A DNA stretch of 64,000 nt from Methanococcoides alaskense (lineage in GTDB: Archaea > Halobacteriota > Methanosarcinia > Methanosarcinales > Methanosarcinaceae): NCBI RefSeq assembly GCF_031454185.1, contig NZ_JAVDQI010000011.1, positions 23,106 through 87,105 of the forward strand, in the 5' to 3' direction. Shown piece by piece: positions 53,234 to 62,156 of this stretch. The first letter of the stretch is position 1. Each line of letters begins with the position of its first letter. Made by a program: the position numbers and the translations under genes. The notes under the pieces are model-generated. The model saw only the letters and a program-made list of their open reading frames with translations, had not been told where the DNA came from and did not search any database.

Positions 53234-54577
53234 TTAGTCAAGCTTTTCCTTCAGGTAGTTCTTGAACTGCTCATAGTCAGCTTCCAAAAATTCCACGAAC
53301 TCTTCCCTTGACTCGACATCCTTGAGTGTCTGGGGTGGTTCAGGATCGACACCTATTGCAGACATCACTTCTTTAGGGAACTTTGCCGGATGAGCTGTCT
53401 CGAGCGTTACAGCCAGTGTATCGTCATTAGAAACTGCCCTGTAATCCAGAAGTCCTTTTATTCCGACTGCTCCATGGGGTTCAATGAAAATGCCATATTC
53501 CTCATAGAATTCCCTGACAATAGCCGTTGTTTCCTCATCGGTAACTGATGTAGAGAAGATATCATTGTTGAGAATATCCATATTTGGCATCTTATTTATG
53601 TGGCCGGTCTCATCCATTTCACCACCATATATCATCACCAATCTGGCAAGATTGCTTGGATGACCGACATTCATTGCATTTGAGATACAATTTCTGGAAG
53701 GTTCGATCTTGGAGTACTCACCTGTGTTGAAGAAAACAGGCACTTCATCGTTCTCGTTCACAGAAGCAAGGATCTTCTTAATTGGCACACCCATTTTCTT
53801 TGCGAACACACATCCCATCATGTTACCGAAATTTCCTGAAGGAATGGAATAGATGATCTCTTCCGGGAACTCCCGAAGCTTAAGGTAGGCATAGAAATAA
53901 TAAATGGATTGTGGGATAAGTCTGCCTATATTGATCGAATTTGCTGATGAAAGGTTCAGGTGCTTAAGGTCAGGGTCTGCAAAAGCCTGTTTGACCAATG
54001 CCTGGCAGTCATCGAACTTCCCGTCCATTGCAATGGCAGAGATGTTGCCATCGAGGGTGGTCATCTGCTTTCTCTGACGGTCTGATACTTCGGTCTCAGG
54101 GAATAGCACGATCACCTTTATGTTGTCAAGACCGTAGAATGCATGGGCTACAGCACTGCCGGTATCTCCAGAAGTAGCCGTTAGAATTGTCAGTTTCTTG
54201 TCCTCTTTTTTGAGGTAGTACTGCATCAACCTTGCCATCATACGGGCTGCAAAGTCCTTGAATGAAGCAGTGGGTCCACGATCAAGCCTCATTATGTAAG
54301 TGTTCTCATCCACTTCCTCCAGAGGAACATCGTAGTTGTAAGCATCATATGTGATCTCTTTTAATGATGCTTCATCTATCTCACCTTCAAGGATCCTGCT
54401 GAGCAGCTTAAAGGCTATCTCAGGATATGGCTCATCTTTAAGGGAAGTAAGCTCTTCCTCTGAGAAATGGGGGAGATCTTTTGGCATGTAAAGGCCTTTA
54501 TCCGGAGCAAGACCTTTAATAAGAGCAGTTTCGAAGGATACTTCGTCTGCTTTGAGATTGGTACTATAGAGTTTCAT
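53234..54577 (-). CDS. thrC: Threonine synthase
   Basis: 447 residues. PLP-dependent fold type II with an N-terminal YSTNLKADEVSFETALIKGL, the PLP-lysine in GPTASFKDFAARMM (residue about 103), phosphate loop TATSGDTGSAVAHAFYGL, and PLP-contacting SIPSGNFGNMMGCVFAKKMG. It converts O-phosphohomoserine to threonine. Length and motifs fit the longer bacterial/fungal-like subclass. Single gene, no neighbours of the threonine pathway. Confidence 0.93.
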   Translation of the reverse strand: MKLYSTNLKADEVSFETALIKGLAPDKGLYMPKDLPHFSEEELTSLKDEPYPEIAFKLLSRILEGEIDEASLKEITYDAYNYDVPLEEVDENTYIMRLDRGPTASFKDFAARMMARLMQYYLKKEDKKLTILTATSGDTGSAVAHAFYGLDNIKVIVLFPETEVSDRQRKQMTTLDGNISAIAMDGKFDDCQALVKQAFADPDLKHLNLSSANSINIGRLIPQSIYYFYAYLKLREFPEEIIYSIPSGNFGNMMGCVFAKKMGVPIKKILASVNENDEVPVFFNTGEYSKIEPSRNCISNAMNVGHPSNLARLVMIYGGEMDETGHINKMPNMDILNNDIFSTSVTDEETTAIVREFYEEYGIFIEPHGAVGIKGLLDYRAVSNDDTLAVTLETAHPAKFPKEVMSAIGVDPEPPQTLKDVESREEFVEFLEADYEQFKNYLKEKLD

Positions 54578-54843
54578 GTTGATCAGATCTCAATTTGATT
54601 GGCGAATATTATGTTCTTATGTTCTTTAAAGGTGTATGAAGTATGAAAAGCTTCCTTTTATAATTAATATTTCGATGGGATAGTGCCGACCATTTGAACA
54701 TGCAATAGAAAATTTCTTATCATTCTAACATTTCGAGAAATGTACCAGAATCGTTATTATACCACGTCAGATAGTACCCTTTTCGATTTCCTTCTTGTTG
54801 TAAGAAATAAATGGTACATCTATCGAAACAAACATTGTGCAAA
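54578..54843. other. Intergenic upstream of thrC
   Basis: AT-rich; nothing recognised beyond the thrC upstream region. Confidence 0.3.
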
Positions 54844-54954
54844 TCACAACAATCGTTTCCCTCTCCTGAATCCCCAAGGATGTATTTTCACTTCTTCTGA
54901 AATATGCTGAGTTGAGATCTCAATATCCGGAAGTGTTTGAGGAGATTGAGAATC
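54844..54954 (-). pseudogene. C-terminal relic ending HPWGFRRGKRLL
   Basis: A 36-codon open piece without a start: DSQSPQTLPDIEISTQHISE then EVKIHPWGFRRGKRLL and TGA. Its last residues closely match the tail of the metzincin-like relic in repeat copy 4 (MHPWGHKRGKRLL). The palindromic core does not follow here. Confidence 0.45.
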
Positions 54955-55071
54955 TTAATGATCGCTGACAATTTATGATACATTAAATAGATACTGGAAA
55001 TGATCAATTTAACAATGTATGCCGAATTTATTAGACACGGGAAGCCAGATTAAAAAAAAAGAAGTATTAAA

Positions 55072-56637
55072 TTACTCATCTGCCGGCACATTATCCCAAC
55101 CATATTTCAGATAGTCTGCTAAGCATATTGACTTTCTATAATATGTTTTATATGAGGAGTCATTCAACAAATACTGATTGATGGATATGAAGTCTTCTAG
55201 AATAGGCAAATCGATTTCAGAAAGTGATAATAGTGGGATATAACCACATGCTTTCGAGAAAGTAAACTCATCGAGTATTTTATGGAACGTTTTTCCGTCA
55301 GCATGTAATTCATAAGACCTTTTCAATGAATTTGATTGATACTTCATGTGGTCTTCAGCAAGAAGCGTATCAAAATTAAGACCCGACATTTCATAATCTG
55401 CTTGTGAAGATATACCCATGTCTTGTAAATACTTATAGATTGGTAAATAGGACCTTCCTTTTCGTAGTTCTGGCAGAGTCTTCTCAATAATCAGAGTCGA
55501 ATCATATAGGTTTGAATCATTAATCCAATCTAAAAATAAATCTTCAGCAGTAATTGACGTATAACCCAACGTGGAAACTTTGTCTGAAACAACTCCAATA
55601 CCCGCAAAAAATTCAATATCATTCTCATCATCAATTAAGTCATAATCAACGACCGATAAATGACCATGTGGATCGTTTTCTTTCACAAGAGTATAAAATT
55701 GATCCTTACAATGCCGCAGAATACTTGCAGGAATTTTTCTTTCCACGGAAGCAATTGCTTCATAAACGGGGATGAAGCTATTTGTAGTAACCAATTTTAT
55801 AGGAATGTGCCCATCGGGGAAAGTCATGATACTATCAGAAATACCTTCAGTCCGACCGGCTTTTAAGCGCTGAACAAAAATTAAATTTTTTCTTACTTTG
55901 TCAATGCCTTCTTGTGTGAGACATTTAACCACCGAATGTAAGAGAGCAACAACGTTGGGATCGTTTAAAGAATATCCGATGAATATTATGGGATGTTCCA
56001 CAAAAAGCGTTATCAATTTAGCAGCAAGATATGTATTCCTCTCATTGAACGCTTCATAATCTTCAGCTGTTAAAACCATGCTGTTTGGATTGGAACTGCA
56101 CCCATGTATTTTGTAAATTTCAGCAATTGATAAAGGTGATGAAGAAATGAGCTCCTTTTGACCAACGTAAACTTTGTATTTTGGGAACAACGTTTCTAAA
56201 AGCAGATCCCAATTGGTGGTTATGATACCATCGATATTAGAATCTAACAATAACTCAATCTCTTTTTTAAGATCTGGGTCTTCAATATCATTTGTTGAAA
56301 GATCTTTAACATATTTAGCAATCGAAAACTTAAGTGCAGATGCATTCCCAATGACGTCAGCGGTGTTTTCTTTCCTAGACCTCTCATATTCTGGTGATTC
56401 CCACCACAAATCATTGAAATCTTCCGATATCAATGTAGCAGTGCTTTCCAAACTTCCATCAGATTTAGAAACATAGTACTCATACGGTTTCAAGCCCTTG
56501 CAAAAACTCTTCAACAATTCGTCCCACTTTTCGAGTCCTATATACCTTCTAGAAAATCCAGAACCGACAAACAAAAACGGGGATGATGAAATCTGTTGAA
56601 AGTGAGCCACAAGAGTATCTTTAATACTTATATCCAT
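55072..56637 (-). CDS. SIR2-domain protein (putative NADase, antiphage defence type)
   Basis: 521 residues. N-terminal SIR2-like domain (about 1-290) has the NAD-binding loop FLFVGSGFSRRYIG (about 22-35), the DGIITTNWDLLLETLFPKYK segment (about 135-154), the proposed catalytic region EIYKIHGCSSNPNSMVLTAE and FIGYSLNDPNVVALL. These are hallmarks of SIR2_2 proteins that deplete NAD+ in phage defence rather than of protein deacetylases. The C-terminal 230 residues are helical with no known domain and may sense the infection signal. Its position beside relics supports a defence island. A small antitoxin-like gene lies 83 bp upstream. Confidence 0.75.
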   Translation of the reverse strand: MDISIKDTLVAHFQQISSSPFLFVGSGFSRRYIGLEKWDELLKSFCKGLKPYEYYVSKSDGSLESTATLISEDFNDLWWESPEYERSRKENTADVIGNASALKFSIAKYVKDLSTNDIEDPDLKKEIELLLDSNIDGIITTNWDLLLETLFPKYKVYVGQKELISSSPLSIAEIYKIHGCSSNPNSMVLTAEDYEAFNERNTYLAAKLITLFVEHPIIFIGYSLNDPNVVALLHSVVKCLTQEGIDKVRKNLIFVQRLKAGRTEGISDSIMTFPDGHIPIKLVTTNSFIPVYEAIASVERKIPASILRHCKDQFYTLVKENDPHGHLSVVDYDLIDDENDIEFFAGIGVVSDKVSTLGYTSITAEDLFLDWINDSNLYDSTLIIEKTLPELRKGRSYLPIYKYLQDMGISSQADYEMSGLNFDTLLAEDHMKYQSNSLKRSYELHADGKTFHKILDEFTFSKACGYIPLLSLSEIDLPILEDFISINQYLLNDSSYKTYYRKSICLADYLKYGWDNVPADE

Positions 56638-56720
56638 TGAGAAACACCATAAATTATTTTATGATAATGTTTCTTTTTGCTATATAAATATTTGCAACTA
56701 AAATATCGATAGTGATTACC

Positions 56721-56882
56721 TTATTCATTGTTTGTCTGTTCATCATCATAAAAATCAAGCAACTTTGAGACAACCTCATCAAAACTATCGCTATCAAATA
56801 AAGGCATTTTAGAAACCATCCTCATGACCGTATTATGTGAAACGATTATTTCTTCCACAGACAATCTCTCCTCTGTATACAT
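56721..56882 (-). CDS. Small antitoxin-like protein
   Basis: 53 residues from ATG 56882 (the 75-residue frame to 56948 runs over a TATA-like ATTTATAAAAC on the minus strand). Reads EEIIVSHNTVMRMVSKMPLF then DSDSFDEVVSKLLDFYDDEQ. The pattern of a short VS-x-N-T-V strand/helix then D-S-F-D-E-V-V-x-K-L-L-D matches archaeal VapB/DUF7557-type antitoxins. No toxin partner is beside it; the SIR2 gene is the only downstream neighbour. Confidence 0.5.
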   Translation of the reverse strand: MYTEERLSVEEIIVSHNTVMRMVSKMPLFDSDSFDEVVSKLLDFYDDEQTNNE

Positions 56883-56948
56883 TATACGTTTGGTTTTATA
56901 AATCACACCCTCACTACACTGAACTAAAGTGATAAAGTTAAAATACAA

Positions 56949-57464
56949 TTTTATATTCTGAAAGCTATACTAAATCGAACTGATCATTGTAACGCCACAT
57001 AAGAAGACAACATCTTCGTTAATACCGTAGCATTACCGCTCATAGCAGCCTCCTTCCCTCTTTTCATTCCCCAAGGCTACATCACACCCCTGAACCACAA
57101 TCCGTATTAACTTAGAAAGTAATATTCTATGTGGGAGCAGAAGCGATAATATCTTTTGTCAGTCAATTGTGACTTGCATAGTTGACAAAAACCCCAGAAA
57201 AACGTTCAATCCTACTGCTTCTGACTTCCACATCTAAATAATGTAGTTCTCTTTTTGTTCAAATTATAATTCTAATAAATATATATACAATAAAAATATT
57301 TAAATGTCTTACCGCAATGCGTTTTAACCTGTAAACCAATTTACTAAATAGGAGCAGGGAGATTATTTTCCGCCAACCGATTGTACTCGGATTTGGCACA
57401 GTACCACCACAAGCACTTCTTCACCCATCTCCTTACTCCCATCAGAATAATAATTTCTCTTTTT
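56949..57464. other. Intergenic accessory sequence
   Basis: No intact gene. About 57040-57090 on the minus strand reads LWFRGVM, stop, PWGMKRGKEAAMSGN, a possible further worn copy of the HPWG-x-(K/R)RGK tail. The rest (57100-57340) is AT-rich without recognisable features. Confidence 0.3.
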
Positions 57465-57783
57465 AATCGAATAATGGTTACAAAAATCAATATCTTATAA
57501 TCGATAGAACATTCTGTCGTAACATCTTTTAACTGAGAAATCAATATATTATATGGGTATGGGAGTTATAAGCCGTAGAGCGAGTTTGGGGACTTGTGGG
57601 GGATGAGAATTCCGCTAACTGGTGGTATTCTCTGAAATGTGGCTCCCATACCCATTATTAAAGTAATCTTTTACCTCTTTTATGACCCCAAGGATGCATG
57701 ACAAACCCTTCCTGCATAGTATGCTTCATTTCAATTTCATGACCAATCTCATGCATGAGGCGATTGCTAGTGCTCAAAAATGA
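57465..57783 (+). repeat. Structured dispersed repeat, copy 4 (reverse orientation)
   Basis: Best-preserved core: arms ATGGGTATGGGAG (57553-57565) and CTCCCATACCCAT (57643-57655) pair perfectly over 13 bp. Inner hairpin at 57605-57632. The metzincin-like tail is on the minus strand (57783 down to 57658): LSTSNRLMHEIGHEIEMKHT, MQEGFVMHPWGHK, RGKRLL and stop, with an intact HEIGH-x5-H zinc-site pattern and VMHP turn. A TATA-like ATATATTATA lies just before the left arm on the plus strand. Confidence 0.8.
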
Positions 57784-57815
57784 TTAAGAAATCCAGACAA
57801 GAAATAGGTGAAACC

Positions 57816-58337
57816 ATGAAAGATTATTCAAGCATGTCGGAAGAAGAACAAATTGAACTTGTGACAAATGACCCATATGATATAAAGAATATCAAGAACC
57901 CTTCAGAACAGGTTAAACTCACAGCAGTGAGGATAAACGGAGGGCCAATAAAGTACATCGCCAACCCATCCGAGGAAATCCGACTCGAAGTTGTCAAGAA
58001 CAATGGCATATCCATTCGCCATATCGACAGCCTGACAGCCCGACAGCCCGACAGCCCGACAGATGAGATGAAACTGGAAGCTGTCAGAAAATCCGGAGGA
58101 TCAATTGAATACATCGACAAACCAACAGAGGAAATGCAACTCGAGGCAGTCAAACAGGACGGATTAGCAATCAAATACATCACCACCCCTACCGAAGAGA
58201 TGAAACTCGCAGCTGTCAAACAAGATGGGCTCACTCTCGAGCACATTATGGACCCGACCGAGGAGATGAAACTCGCAGCTGTCAGGCAAAACGGACTCGC
58301 AGTTATGTTCATCCAAACCCCCCATCCAATATCGTAG
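57816..58337 (+). CDS. Tandem-repeat protein (DUF4116-like modules)
   Basis: 173 residues from ATG 57816 (GGTGA upstream). At least five modules of about 24 residues, of the form PTEEMKLAAVKQDGLTLEHI, as in DUF4116 repeats of unknown function. Between modules two and three lies an octanucleotide tract (58025-58062) that adds DSLTARQPDSPTDE and shifts phase if its copy number changes. The end is damaged: CCCCCC near 58317 shifts the frame, and the next frame carries a further module (SNIVEIEAV, stop, NNPKAIAYLDE). So the protein was once longer. Confidence 0.65.
   Translation: MKDYSSMSEEEQIELVTNDPYDIKNIKNPSEQVKLTAVRINGGPIKYIANPSEEIRLEVVKNNGISIRHIDSLTARQPDSPTDEMKLEAVRKSGGSIEYIDKPTEEMQLEAVKQDGLAIKYITTPTEEMKLAAVKQDGLTLEHIMDPTEEMKLAAVRQNGLAVMFIQTPHPIS
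58025..58062. repeat. 8-nt coding microsatellite (CGACAGCC)
   Basis: Almost five tandem copies of CGACAGCC (one with T first). The unit length is not a multiple of three, so gain or loss of one unit would frameshift the host gene. Confidence 0.85.
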
Positions 58338-58370
58338 AAATCGAAGCTGTCTAAAATAACCCTAAGGCAA

Positions 58371-58661
58371 TTGCATACCTGGATGAATCATGTGGCTTTA
58401 CTCCAAAATGAAGGTATGAACAATGGAGAGCTTTCTAATGCTATCGGACTGGCACCATCAACAACTTCATGGCATCTGAACAAGCTGCTGAGAGGACAAG
58501 TAATAACAAAGATAAAAAATGGAAGAGAAAGTCATTTTATTCTAAACGAACCTGAACGTGTGGCTGAATTACTTATCTGCTATAAGGAAAGCTTTCGTGA
58601 CAATCTCCGGGACAATTTTGCTGAGATGTGGGACCTTAAGAAAGGCAGAAAAAAGGATTGA
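58371..58661 (+). pseudogene. Winged-helix regulator, probably truncated at its N-terminus
   Basis: 96 codons from a TTG. From about residue 12 it reads QNEGMNNGELSNAIGLAPST then TSWHLNKLLRGQVITKIKNG, a full wHTH with wing, then a helical tail. In similar methanogen regulators this is the second of two wHTH domains. Here the first residues come from the frame-shifted end of the repeat protein, so the N-terminal domain was lost in a fusion event. It could still be translated as a small repressor. Confidence 0.5.
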
Positions 58662-58702
58662 ATGCGTAAAGCTCTTAACCAATATGATCAATTGTTCCGC
58701 AA

Positions 58703-59635
58703 ATGTGGATAGATGCACTTTTTCTCGCTTTTGAATATCTTATGAAGGTCCTTCCTCCGATAATCATAGGAACACTTGCCATGGCCATTCTCGTCGAAAT
58801 AGGATGGGTCAATAAGTTTGGTTTTCTTGCTTCCCCCCTAATGCACTTTGGTCACCTAAGACAGGAAATCGGGCTTAGTTTCCTCACATCATTTGGCTCT
58901 TCCACAGCAGGAAATTCCATGATAGCAAAGTTGCACTATGATGAGCACATAGACAGAAAAGAGACCATCATAGCAACAATGGTGAATTCGTTCCCCTCAA
59001 GTATCGTACTTTCAAGGGACCTTCTTCCCATAATAGTCGCACTTCTGGGAACAACAGGATTGATCTATCTGGGAATTGTAGTTCTCATAGGTTTTGTGAA
59101 AACACTTATAGCCTTAGTAGCAGCACGACTGCTCCTCACACCGAGAACATCGGGGACACTTAATGCTGATATTGAAAAGAAAACGTTGAGAGAGGCATCC
59201 TTGACCGCACTGAGAAGGTCAAAGCGAACGGTAATGAGAATGACCTTGACGACAACAGTTGTGTCAATAGCTATTTTCCAGTTAATGGAAACAGGAATAT
59301 TCGATCTGATAGCAGATATTATGAAAAGCTCTTTTCTTGTCAATTATGTGCCACCGGAAGGCCTGCCAATAATTGCAGGATGGTTTGCCAGTAATATAGC
59401 CGCATATACGATCGCCGGAAATCTACTCTCTGCTCAAATGCTTAGCACAAAGGATATCATTCTCGCTCTTCTGGTGGGAAGAGTACTGGCAAGTGTTCCA
59501 AGGATAAAGAGCATGCTTCCATATTACACAGGAATATTTAGACCAGAACTGGGTCTGAAGATCATGACAGTCTCCCTCATCATGCAGAATGGTATCATGC
59601 TGGCAATTATAGGCATTATCCTATTTTTCTGGTAA
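58703..59635 (+). CDS. Nucleoside-recognition (Gate) domain membrane protein
   Basis: 310 residues, seven to eight transmembrane helices. Two glycine-rich Gate repeats are seen: FGHLRQEIGLSFLTSFGSST (about 50-69) and ASNIAAYTIAGNLLSAQ (about 230-246). Related proteins belong to the nucleoside recognition family found in spore maturation and FeoB-like proteins; the archaeal role is unknown and may be in metabolite transport. No signal peptide. Follows the truncated regulator by 41 bp; whether that regulates it is unknown. Confidence 0.75.
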   Translation: MWIDALFLAFEYLMKVLPPIIIGTLAMAILVEIGWVNKFGFLASPLMHFGHLRQEIGLSFLTSFGSSTAGNSMIAKLHYDEHIDRKETIIATMVNSFPSSIVLSRDLLPIIVALLGTTGLIYLGIVVLIGFVKTLIALVAARLLLTPRTSGTLNADIEKKTLREASLTALRRSKRTVMRMTLTTTVVSIAIFQLMETGIFDLIADIMKSSFLVNYVPPEGLPIIAGWFASNIAAYTIAGNLLSAQMLSTKDIILALLVGRVLASVPRIKSMLPYYTGIFRPELGLKIMTVSLIMQNGIMLAIIGIILFFW

Positions 59636-59673
59636 GGCTTAAAAATATGTGCCTTACTTGAGATCTCCTTTTT

Positions 59674-60915
59674 TTAAGAGGATGTCCATTCACTAAAGAT
59701 ATATTCGGAATTGACGTTAGAACCCCATGCTGTAATACCCACACGATAACTTTCACCAGCAGGCACCTTCAATCCGAAGACGGAGTAAGTGATACTGCTT
59801 TCTGGAACAATTGATAGCATAGTATCACTTTTGATCTGGTCCCAGACCATTCCTTCATCCGTGCTCTCAAGAGTTGTGTGTATCACTACATCTTCCGCAG
59901 TAATTGAACCAACGTTCTCTATCGTAATCTCCAGATCTACAGAGGTCTGATAGGAATTCTTCTCACCAGCACCGGTAAATGTTAGCCGCAATTCAGGAGA
60001 AACTGATCCGATAGGGGTTATAATTACACTCTCATTTTTGTATTCATCCGGGATAGCACCCACATCCCAACCGGAATTCGTGGGTTCCAGATAGAAATAT
60101 TTTGTGCCGTCATAGTTGTAATAGCTTCCAGAGAGGTCATCGTCACCTTTCACACCTACAGCCATGTGTCTGGGAAGTGCTACACCATAGCCCATATCAT
60201 AGAGTAAGGATGCAAGCAGTATAGAAGAATCTTCACAGTCACCGCCACCATCATGGGCCATTTCCTCCATCTGGGAAGTAAGTTGGGATATTAACATATC
60301 ATCATATGTGTCTGTTACAAACTGGTCAAAATCACGGGATCTGGTTCTTTCAGAATATACCTCATAGCTGTCTTTGTAATACTCAGCCGTCATACTGAAT
60401 TTCGTACCATCGTATTCCCACTCATAATATCGAGTTATAGTGTCATTGCCAATACTAAGCTCAGGTACTTTCTGGAGATCAGCATCTGAAACCTGAATCT
60501 CTCGAGCGATAGCAGCTTTTGTCGCATAGGTAAGGTCGATGAAAAAACTGTTATCGTGGATCTTATCCACATTCACGGAGTAGACAGCGTACTCCCCGTT
60601 TGGATCTTTTATGCTATATGTGTTACCAGTGATCAATTTAGAGGCTAAATAATCCTGACCTTCTTTTCTAAAGGAGAAACGAACATAATTCTCCTTCTTG
60701 TTTATTTCCAGTAACTTCAGAGAATAACCGTTCTCAATGTCAAGAACAGCCGACTTATTGAGGCTTACACTATGAGTTTCAACATTTTGATCAGGAAGAA
60801 CTTGATCGGTATACCGGTCATTATTGTTTGATGGAACATCGTCTGAGATGCAGCCCATACATGAAGCAAATAGTAAGATCATTAAAAAATATGAGAACGA
60901 TCCCCACAATTTCAT
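59674..60915 (-). CDS. Transglutaminase-like exported lipoprotein
   Basis: 413 residues. Signal peptide with lipobox-like FASCMGC, so lipid-anchored outside. Central transglutaminase-like domain: catalytic Cys in GGGDCEDSSILLASLL (about 228-243), His in LPRHMAVGVKG (about 253-263) and YFYLEPTNSGWDVGAIPDE near the third position. The C-terminal region (about 300-405) is a beta-sandwich like CARDB (VDLEITIENVGSITAEDVVI). Might crosslink or process surface proteins; family function in archaea is not known. Confidence 0.82.
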   Translation of the reverse strand: MKLWGSFSYFLMILLFASCMGCISDDVPSNNNDRYTDQVLPDQNVETHSVSLNKSAVLDIENGYSLKLLEINKKENYVRFSFRKEGQDYLASKLITGNTYSIKDPNGEYAVYSVNVDKIHDNSFFIDLTYATKAAIAREIQVSDADLQKVPELSIGNDTITRYYEWEYDGTKFSMTAEYYKDSYEVYSERTRSRDFDQFVTDTYDDMLISQLTSQMEEMAHDGGGDCEDSSILLASLLYDMGYGVALPRHMAVGVKGDDDLSGSYYNYDGTKYFYLEPTNSGWDVGAIPDEYKNESVIITPIGSVSPELRLTFTGAGEKNSYQTSVDLEITIENVGSITAEDVVIHTTLESTDEGMVWDQIKSDTMLSIVPESSITYSVFGLKVPAGESYRVGITAWGSNVNSEYIFSEWTSS

Positions 60916-61150
60916 ACTGTAATGATTAGATTTTCAACTTAAAAAGATACTGGAATTCTTTTTGAGCATTCTTGGAAACCGGCAAAATATGTCATAATGC
61001 TTAAATCAAAGTATACCACATTAAATTATAGGAGCATGGTTACCAACTTTAAATATTTAAGGTTCAATATTTAAGTACGGTTAATTCCAAATTAAGTTTT
61101 ATTTTAAAATATATTAAGCCGATGAGATATTTGAGGAGTAGACACAGGAT

Positions 61151-62110
61151 ATGTCAGACAAAAAAACAGAGCGATGTTCGATGCAATATTCAATTATGGG
61201 AATGAACTATCGTTCAAAATTGCCGGTGATCATCGATTCTATTGTAAATAGCTGCTCAGATAAAGGTTGCTTCGAGCATATTGATTCCGCGGTCATACCA
61301 TCAAAAGACTCCATTGTTGAGATTATCGATCTTTTTAAAGATGTGCTTTTCCCGGGTTATTTTGGTGACCAAACGATTGAAAAGAACAATCTGATATATC
61401 ATATTGGAAGTGAGATCACCGAGCTTTTCGAGAAACTCTCAAAACAGGTGACGAACAGTATTCTTCATGAGTGCCGTCGCAAAGAAGAGGATTGTGTAGA
61501 GTGCATTGATAAAGGACAGGAAGAAACGATCATACTGTTAAAGAAGATACCGCAGATCAGGGCACTTCTTGCTACTGATATTGTCAACGCATATAATGGA
61601 GATCCGGCTGCGAAGAGTTACGATGAGATCATTTTCAGTTATCCGGGAATCTTTGCACTTATGGTTTACAGAGTAGCCCATGAGTTACATGAACAGGGTA
61701 TTAAGATCCTTCCACGCATCATGACCGAATATGCCCACAGCGTGGTTGGTATCGATATCCATCCCGGTGCAAAGATAGGAAAAGGTTTCTTCATAGACCA
61801 TGGAACCGGAGTGGTCATAGGAGAGACTTCGTTGATAGGGGATAATGTAAGGATATATCAAGGGGTTACCCTCGGATCACTGAGTTTCCCGAGGGATGAA
61901 AAGGGGCAGATCCTTCGTGACCTTAAAAGACATCCCACGATAGAAGATGATGTAGTGATCTATTCCAATTCAACGATCCTTGGCGGAGATACCGTAATAG
62001 GAGCACGTTCCATTATCGGCGGTAATGTCTGGTTGACAAGGTCAGTACCGGCAGACACAAAAGTACTGATAGAAGAGCCAAAGCTTGTTTTCAAGAAATC
62101 ATCTTCCTAA
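61151..62110 (+). CDS. cysE: Serine O-acetyltransferase
   Basis: 319 residues. N-terminal helical domain, then left-handed beta-helix hexapeptide repeats: GIDIHPGAKIGKGFFIDHGT, GVVIGETSLIGDNVRIYQGV, IYSNSTILGGDTVIGARSII. The active-site His is within FIDHGTG. It makes O-acetylserine for cysteine synthesis. GGAG lies upstream of the ATG. The N-terminal extension (about 100 residues with SCSDKGCFEH) is the EpsC-type found in methanogens. First gene of a cysE-cysK-cupin operon, 46 bp from cysK. Confidence 0.94.
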   Translation: MSDKKTERCSMQYSIMGMNYRSKLPVIIDSIVNSCSDKGCFEHIDSAVIPSKDSIVEIIDLFKDVLFPGYFGDQTIEKNNLIYHIGSEITELFEKLSKQVTNSILHECRRKEEDCVECIDKGQEETIILLKKIPQIRALLATDIVNAYNGDPAAKSYDEIIFSYPGIFALMVYRVAHELHEQGIKILPRIMTEYAHSVVGIDIHPGAKIGKGFFIDHGTGVVIGETSLIGDNVRIYQGVTLGSLSFPRDEKGQILRDLKRHPTIEDDVVIYSNSTILGGDTVIGARSIIGGNVWLTRSVPADTKVLIEEPKLVFKKSSS

Positions 62111-62156
62111 AGGAACAGTGATCATTTTAAAGATTTAATGTTATGGGGGTTTTGAT

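Noticed and set aside
57344..57544. 66-codon minus-strand reading frame across the left flank of repeat copy 4
   Set aside because: It lies in the conserved non-coding part of the repeat, has no ribosome binding site, and other copies break the frame.
5250..57783. Idea that the repeat is a TnpB/IscB omega-RNA end
   Set aside because: The protein tail does not look like TnpB or IscB, and the predicted RNA strand is opposite to the coding strand.
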